Shown: positions 51,816 to 56,441 of the stretch, piece by piece | Numbering within the stretch: position 1 is the first letter of the stretch | How the letters are laid out: the number at the start of each line of letters is the position of its first letter | Source: UBA3775 sp964625275 | Lineage (GTDB): Bacteria > Bacillota > Clostridia > Lachnospirales > Lachnospiraceae | Reading direction: 5' to 3' | Assembly: GCA_964625275.1 (NCBI GenBank) | Contig: CAZVBH010000001.1 | Span: 1 to 56,441, forward strand | DNA length: 56,441 bases | Notes under the pieces: model-generated | Database searches by the model: none | Seen by the model: the letters and a program-made list of their open reading frames with translations, nothing else | Told to the model about the DNA's origin: nothing | Made by a program: the position numbers and the translations under genes

Positions 51816-53219
51816 TTATTTACCGAGTAGGTGTTCGCCTATTTTTACTACATCTCCGGCGCCCATAGTTATCAACATGTCGCCGTTTACTAAATTATTT
51901 AATAAAAAATTTTCAATTTCATCGAAGGTTGGAAAATAATAGGCTTCTACACCCAAAGCCTTCAGCTCTTCACATAAATCAGCCGAGCTAATGACACCTT
52001 CATCAACTTCTCTTGCCGCATAAATCTTAGCAAGTACAACCTTGTCGGCTGCGCGCAGAGCCTGAACGAATTCATCCTTCAGGGCAATTGTTCTGGAATA
52101 GGTATGAGGCTGGAAAACACACCATACATTCTTGGCATTATATTTCTTCGCAGTTGCAAGTGTCGCAGATATTTCAGTAGGATGGTGAGCATAATCATCG
52201 ATGATTGTTACACCACAGATTTCACCCTTCTTCTGAAAACGTCTTTCTGTTCCTGTAAAAGAAAGAAGACCTTCCTTTATATGTGCCATTGAAATTCCCA
52301 ATGCTCTTGAAAGAGCAATTGCTGCGAGAGAATTGGATACATTGTGAAGACCCGGAACACCAAGAGAAATAGTTGTAATACCAATACCATTTTCGATAAG
52401 CTCATAGGTAGCCCTGCCAAGCTCGTTAAACTCGATATTGGCAGCAGTATAATTATAAGGAAACTTAGCTGCATCCTCACCCTCAGGTGTCAAGCCATAA
52501 GTAATTACAGGACATTTGCAGCCTTCAGTAATTTCCTCAAGCTTGGAAATTGCTCCATTAATAACAAGATGACCATCTTCCGGAAGAAGACGTACATATT
52601 TATTAAATGAATGTCTGATATCATCAAGGTCCTTAAAGAAATCAAGATGGTCGGCCTCGATATTTAAAATTACTTCATCGGTAGGGAAGAATTTGAGGAA
52701 TGAATTGGTATATTCACAGGCTTCAAATAAAAACTGATTTCCCTCACCAATTCTAAGATTACCACCAATTGCAGGAAGCATGCCTCCGACAGAAATGGTA
52801 GGATCCGTATCTGCTGATAAAAGGATTGTTGCAAGCATTGAGGTGGTGGTTGTCTTGCCATGAGTACCGGCAACACCAATAGAGGTCTTGAAGAACTTAC
52901 AAAGCTCGCCAAGTAAGGTGGCACGATCCATCATTGGAAGACCACGTCTGACACATTCTGCATACTCAGGATTGTCCGGATGGATTGCAGCCGTATAAAC
53001 CACGACATCAATATCATCAGTAATATTGTCTGCATACTGACCATAATATATTTTGATACCCTTTTGACTAAGGAGTTTTGTGATTTCGCTTTTGTCTCTG
53101 TCTGAGCCACTAACCTTAAAGCCTTTTGAGGCAAGCAGGGCAGCCAGACCACTCATGCTGATTCCACCGATTCCAATAAAATGAATATGAACCGGATTAT
53201 TAATATCTATCTGATACAT
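51816..53219 (-). CDS. murC: UDP-N-acetylmuramate--L-alanine ligase
   Basis: 467 residues from the ATG at 53219, preceded by AAAGGA; ten upstream codons are unlikely. HFIGIGGISMSGLA (nucleotide-binding start of MurC), P-loop GTHGKTTTTS, NIEADHLDFF, and IIDDYAHHPTEI, all diagnostic. It adds L-alanine to UDP-MurNAc, the first amino-acid step of peptidoglycan synthesis. It is transcribed divergently from glgC. Confidence 0.96.
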   Translation of the reverse strand: MYQIDINNPVHIHFIGIGGISMSGLAALLASKGFKVSGSDRDKSEITKLLSQKGIKIYYGQYADNITDDIDVVVYTAAIHPDNPEYAECVRRGLPMMDRATLLGELCKFFKTSIGVAGTHGKTTTTSMLATILLSADTDPTISVGGMLPAIGGNLRIGEGNQFLFEACEYTNSFLKFFPTDEVILNIEADHLDFFKDLDDIRHSFNKYVRLLPEDGHLVINGAISKLEEITEGCKCPVITYGLTPEGEDAAKFPYNYTAANIEFNELGRATYELIENGIGITTISLGVPGLHNVSNSLAAIALSRALGISMAHIKEGLLSFTGTERRFQKKGEICGVTIIDDYAHHPTEISATLATAKKYNAKNVWCVFQPHTYSRTIALKDEFVQALRAADKVVLAKIYAAREVDEGVISSADLCEELKALGVEAYYFPTFDEIENFLLNNLVNGDMLITMGAGDVVKIGEHLLGK

Positions 53220-53580
53220 AAGGAAGGTCCTTTCTGAAAAAATCATCATATTAAGTTTAAAATTAAGTTTTAAAACTATAGTAGGTTTTGAAAACTTGTA
53301 AAAATTTCCTAAAAATTAATGATAGCATTTAATTGAATAAAATCAAGAGTAAATATTGCCAAAATGATATAAATTGCCGGTAAAAGCAACAAAATAAATC
53401 ATAAAGAGTGAAATCAACAAAAAGTGTAAGAAAGGCATTTTGTGAAAAATTTATGAAAATTTTGTGCGAAAAAGGTCGATTTAGAACGATAAAAACGACT
53501 ATCAGCCCCAAAAAGCAGTAAAACATTGTTGAATGTGTACAAAAAAACGAAATTTTATTAAAAAACTTTATAAAAAATTG
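53220..53580. other. murC-glgC divergent intergenic region
   Basis: AT-rich, about 430 nt between start codons, with several A/T tracts. Apart from the glgC promoter at its right end and the murC ribosome binding site, no gene, repeat or clear hairpin was seen. Open frames here lack ribosome binding sites and family resemblance. Confidence 0.5.
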
Positions 53581-53609
53581 TTCACAAATCGGAATGAGTA
53601 TGCTATACT
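53581..53609 (+). promoter_or_regulatory. glgC promoter
   Basis: TTCACA (53581-53586), 17-nt spacer, TATACT (53604-53609): five of six matches in each box. It lies 41 nt before the GTG at 53651; the upstream in-frame ATG at 53594 lies inside the promoter and so is not the start. Confidence 0.75.
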
Positions 53610-53650
53610 GGAAACAGTTACAATTGACTAAACTATACGAGGTAGAACAA

Positions 53651-54925
53651 GTGATTAAGAAAGAAATGATAGCCATGTTGCTCGCAGGTGGACAAGGATC
53701 CCGTCTCGGCGTGCTGACCTCTGGCGTAGCTAAACCTGCAGTTGGCTTTGGCGGAAAGTATTCTATAATTGATTTCCCTCTCAGCAACTGTATTAATTCG
53801 GGTGTTGATACAGTCGGCGTGCTGACACAGTACCAGCCACTGAGACTTAACACTCATATTGGAATCGGTATTCCATGGGATCTTGACAGAAATGTAGGTG
53901 GTGTTTCAATTCTCCCACCTTACGAAAAAAGCACTAATGCCGAATGGTATTCAGGAACAGCGAATGCTATATTCCAAAACCTCCGTTTTATGGAATATTA
54001 CAATCCCGAGTATGTTCTCGTCCTTGGTGGTGACCACATTTACAAAATGGACTACGAAGAAATGCTCAATTACCACAAGGCAAATAATGCAGACATTACC
54101 CTTGCTACAATTCAGGTACCATGGGAAGAGGCCAGCCGTTTCGGTGTAACAATTACGGATGAAAATATGCGTATCACCGAATTCGAAGAGAAGCCAAAGA
54201 ATCCAAGAAGTAACCTTGCGTCAATGGGTATCTATATCTTCACCTGGAAGGTACTTAGAGAAGCACTTCTCACACTTCAGGATCAGGAGGGCTGTGACTT
54301 TGGTAAGCATATTATCCCTTATTGCCACAACAGAGGTGACAGAGTATTTGCTTACGAATTCAAGGGCTACTGGAAGGATGTAGGAACTCTTGGCTCATAT
54401 TGGGCAGCAAATATGGAGCTCATTGATATTGTTCCGGTATTCGATCTTTATGACGAATTCTGGAAGATTTATACAAAGAGCGACATCATCAGACCACAGT
54501 ATATCTCAGACACAGCAGTAATTAATCGTGCAATCATCTCTGAAGGTACGGAAATCTATGGTGAGGTTCACAATTCTGTTATCGGTGCAGGCGTAGTTAT
54601 TGAAGAAGGCGCAGTGGTTCGTGATTCAATAATTATGAAAAATTGTGTAATCGGTAAAGGAACCTATCTTGAGAAAGCAATCATAGGTGAAAATACAGTT
54701 GTCGGTGAAAACTGTAAAATTGGTGTTGGTGAATCTGTTCCTAATGAACAATATCCAAAGATTTATGGCGATGATCTTGTTACAGTCGGCGAAGATACAG
54801 TTATTCCTGATAGCGTTACCGTTGGAAAGAATACAGTTATCAGCGGCGGAACTGCAGAAGATGATTATATCAACGGAATACTCCCAAGTGGCGGAAGTTT
54901 AATTAAGGCAGGTGACAGACGATGA
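53651..54925 (+). CDS. glgC: Glucose-1-phosphate adenylyltransferase
   Basis: 424 residues from the GTG at 53651 with GAGG 8 nt upstream. Nucleotidyltransferase core: AMLLAGGQGSRLGVLT, KPAVGFGGKYSIIDFPLSNC, WYSGTANAIFQN, LVLGGDHIYKMDY and EFEEKP. A left-handed beta-helix of hexapeptide repeats follows (about 300-400). It makes ADP-glucose for glycogen. It overlaps glgD as ATGA. Confidence 0.95.
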   Translation: MIKKEMIAMLLAGGQGSRLGVLTSGVAKPAVGFGGKYSIIDFPLSNCINSGVDTVGVLTQYQPLRLNTHIGIGIPWDLDRNVGGVSILPPYEKSTNAEWYSGTANAIFQNLRFMEYYNPEYVLVLGGDHIYKMDYEEMLNYHKANNADITLATIQVPWEEASRFGVTITDENMRITEFEEKPKNPRSNLASMGIYIFTWKVLREALLTLQDQEGCDFGKHIIPYCHNRGDRVFAYEFKGYWKDVGTLGSYWAANMELIDIVPVFDLYDEFWKIYTKSDIIRPQYISDTAVINRAIISEGTEIYGEVHNSVIGAGVVIEEGAVVRDSIIMKNCVIGKGTYLEKAIIGENTVVGENCKIGVGESVPNEQYPKIYGDDLVTVGEDTVIPDSVTVGKNTVISGGTAEDDYINGILPSGGSLIKAGDRR

Positions 54926-56043
54926 AAGCAATAGGTATTATTTTAGCTGGTGGCAATTCTACCAGAATGAAGGAATTATCCAATAAAAGAGCTATTGCAG
55001 CAATGCCTGTTGCAGGAAGCTATAGAAGTATTGACTTCGCACTCAGTAACATGAGTAACTCCCATATTCAGAAGGTAGCCGTACTTACCCAGTACAACAG
55101 CCGTTCACTTCATGAGCACTTAAGCTCATCAAAGTGGTGGGATTTTGGACGTAAGCAGGGAGGCCTTTATACTTTCGCACCAACCATTACAACAGATAAC
55201 AGCTTTTGGTACAGAGGCACCCTTGATGCAATCTGTCAAAACCTTGATTGGATTCGCGACAGTCATGAGCCTTATGCAGTAATTACCTCAGGTGATGGTA
55301 TTTATAAGCTCGATTATAATGATGTTATCAATTATCATATTGAAAAGCATGCAGATATTACAGTAGTTGTAAGAGATGCTTCAGATGATGAAGATATTAC
55401 AAGATTCGGTTCAGTAACTGTAGACCGTAACAACAAAATCGTTGATTTTGAAGAAAAGCCTTTAAAGTCAAGCTCGAACCTTATTTCCACAGGTGTTTAT
55501 GTAATAAGAAGAAGACTTCTTATTGAGCTTTGTGAAGAGGCAATTCGTGATGATCACTTTGATTTTGTAAGAGGTATTCTTGTTCGTTACAAAGATTCTA
55601 AAAATATTGCAGCTTACAAGATGAATACCTACTGGGCTAACATTGCATCAGTTGAATCCTATTACAAAACAAATATGGATTTCCTGAAGAGAGAGGTAAG
55701 AGATTACTTCTTCAAGGAGCATCCGGATGTTTATTCAAAGGTAGATGACCTTCCACCTGCAAAGTACAATCCAAATGCAGCAGTAAAGAACAGTCTTGTT
55801 GCAAGCGGAACAATCGTAAATGGTCAGGTAGAAAACTCAATTATTTTCAAGAAGGTTTATATCGGCGATAATTGTGTAATTAAAAATTCAATTATTCTCA
55901 ATGATGTTCATATCGCAGACAATACATACATCGAAAACTGTATCGTAGAGGCTCATGGAACAATTCATGCAGGACAGCATCTTGTAGGAACACCGGATGA
56001 CATCAAGATAGTAGTTGAAAAGAAAGAAGATTATTCAAATTAG
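54922..56043 (+). CDS. glgD: GlgD, regulatory-type partner of GlgC
   Basis: 373 residues. GlgC-related fold with diverged catalytic motifs: LAGGNSTRMKELSNKRAIA in place of the G-Q-G-S-R loop, SGDGIYKLDY in place of GGDH, and the usual RSIDFALSNM. The C-terminal hexapeptide beta-helix is shorter. In Firmicutes GlgD forms a complex with GlgC and tunes its activity and stability. It is translationally coupled to glgC and ends before a clear terminator. Confidence 0.94.
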   Translation: MKAIGIILAGGNSTRMKELSNKRAIAAMPVAGSYRSIDFALSNMSNSHIQKVAVLTQYNSRSLHEHLSSSKWWDFGRKQGGLYTFAPTITTDNSFWYRGTLDAICQNLDWIRDSHEPYAVITSGDGIYKLDYNDVINYHIEKHADITVVVRDASDDEDITRFGSVTVDRNNKIVDFEEKPLKSSSNLISTGVYVIRRRLLIELCEEAIRDDHFDFVRGILVRYKDSKNIAAYKMNTYWANIASVESYYKTNMDFLKREVRDYFFKEHPDVYSKVDDLPPAKYNPNAAVKNSLVASGTIVNGQVENSIIFKKVYIGDNCVIKNSIILNDVHIADNTYIENCIVEAHGTIHAGQHLVGTPDDIKIVVEKKEDYSN

Positions 56044-56123
56044 TCCTCTTTCGGAGAAATACAGGGGTACGGAACTAAGAGACCTTGGTTCATTGAAAAA
56101 ATTAGAATGATTAAATAAAAAAG

Positions 56124-56156
56124 AAAGCAGATGTGTGGGGCATCTGCTTTTTTTAT
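56124..56156 (+). terminator. Terminator of glgC-glgD
   Basis: AAAGCAGATG (56124-56133) pairs with CATCTGCTTT (56141-56150), and the T-run continues to seven. It is about 80 nt after the stop. Confidence 0.88.
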
Positions 56157-56160
56157 TATC

Positions 56161-56223
56161 ATACTCATTTTGAGTATGGGCAGGTGTTCTTATATTGACA
56201 AATATGCTCATTTTGAGTATAAC
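56161..56223 (+). promoter_or_regulatory. Promoter with repeated CTCATTTTGAG operator
   Basis: TTGACA (56195-56200), 17-nt spacer, TATAAC (56218-56223). The spacer contains CTCATTTTGAG, and a full palindrome ATACTCATTTTGAGTAT lies just upstream (56161-56177). Two sites 43 bp apart, one between the -35 and -10 boxes, is the classic arrangement of a repressor operator. The regulated gene would lie right of the window. Confidence 0.6.
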
Positions 56224-56441
56224 ATAAGCATTAAATATCAGGAACATATTTTAGGCGTTTTAGATATAAAAGGAAATTCATCTTATATCAAAAATCGCAG
56301 CTTATTTTAAGACTTTTGCCCACAAAGCAAAGGCCTTTTTTAAAACTAAAATAGCCACGCAATGAAAGAAAGAAATATACAAATATTGTTGCTATTTTTG
56401 GTGTCTTGTGCTAAGATAAGACTAAGATAATTATTTTGACA
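56224..56441. other. Right-edge intergenic sequence
   Basis: No coding frame, hairpin or repeat was recognised. It ends with TTGACA (56436-56441), which may be a further -35 box whose -10 lies outside the window. Confidence 0.4.

Overview
The window looks like chromosome from a low-GC anaerobic Firmicute, most likely a Lachnospiraceae-type Clostridium relative. Evidence: strong GGAGG-type ribosome binding sites with ATG, GTG and TTG starts; the clostridial glgC-glgD pair; a long PRPP synthetase; a four-subunit 2-oxoacid:ferredoxin oxidoreductase; and a yaaO / holB / ricT / trmN6 / rsmI cluster in the order known from Bacillus. No tRNA, rRNA, CRISPR array, transposase or integrase was recognised.

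Layout. (1) 1-7822 is an AT-rich accessory region. It holds the start of a Fic-family gene at the left edge and an internally deleted second copy at 5885-6153, both behind the same palindrome-rich promoter segment. Between them lie two hairpin-plus-promoter repeats, a permease remnant, an OmpR/HK two-component pair, a decayed gene pair, an AAA_14/DUF4143 ATPase, and then a two-gene unit of DUF4869 plus a P-loop/TOPRIM-like protein. (2) 7900-19409 is core and mostly operonic: sbcD-sbcC, a YaaO-type decarboxylase, a guanylate-kinase-like protein, holB, ricT, trmN6, rsmI, mtnN and luxS. (3) 19372-27693 is mainly on the minus strand: a RelA/SpoT-like HD hydrolase, a lone SpmA, a class S11 carboxypeptidase-like protein, an araD-like epimerase with a degenerate ribulokinase-like partner, and a YcxB-like protein. 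A doubled MerR regulator on the plus strand sits among them. (4) 27852-37953 is on the plus strand: VanY-type peptidase, LacX-type epimerase, PepD, a GH13 amylase, a YhaO/YhaN nuclease pair and an acidic FKBP/trigger-factor lipoprotein. (5) 38110-41169 is the gamma-delta-alpha-beta oxidoreductase operon. (6) 41329-47477 holds a NatAB/YhaQP-type ABC exporter and an AT-rich pair of FtsX-like permeases without their own ATPase. (7) 47818-53219 on the minus strand has prs, a DnaI/DnaC-like loader, a DnaD-domain protein and murC. Two tandem pairs of perfect DnaA boxes lie between dnaD and murC. (8) 53651-56043 is glgC-glgD, followed by a terminator and a palindrome-bearing promoter that points out of the window.

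Points that stand out: the DUF4869 + P-loop/TOPRIM unit as a possible undescribed system; a 114-bp multi-hairpin dispersed repeat (two full copies and two partial ones, the partial ones flanking the AT-rich permease pair); the duplicated and deleted Fic locus with its operator-like palindromes; a reciprocal Asp/Asn swap between two metal-binding motifs of the YhaO-like nuclease; a ribulokinase-like protein without its catalytic Asp; and the DnaA-box cluster beside primosome genes. All functions are read from motifs and gene order only.
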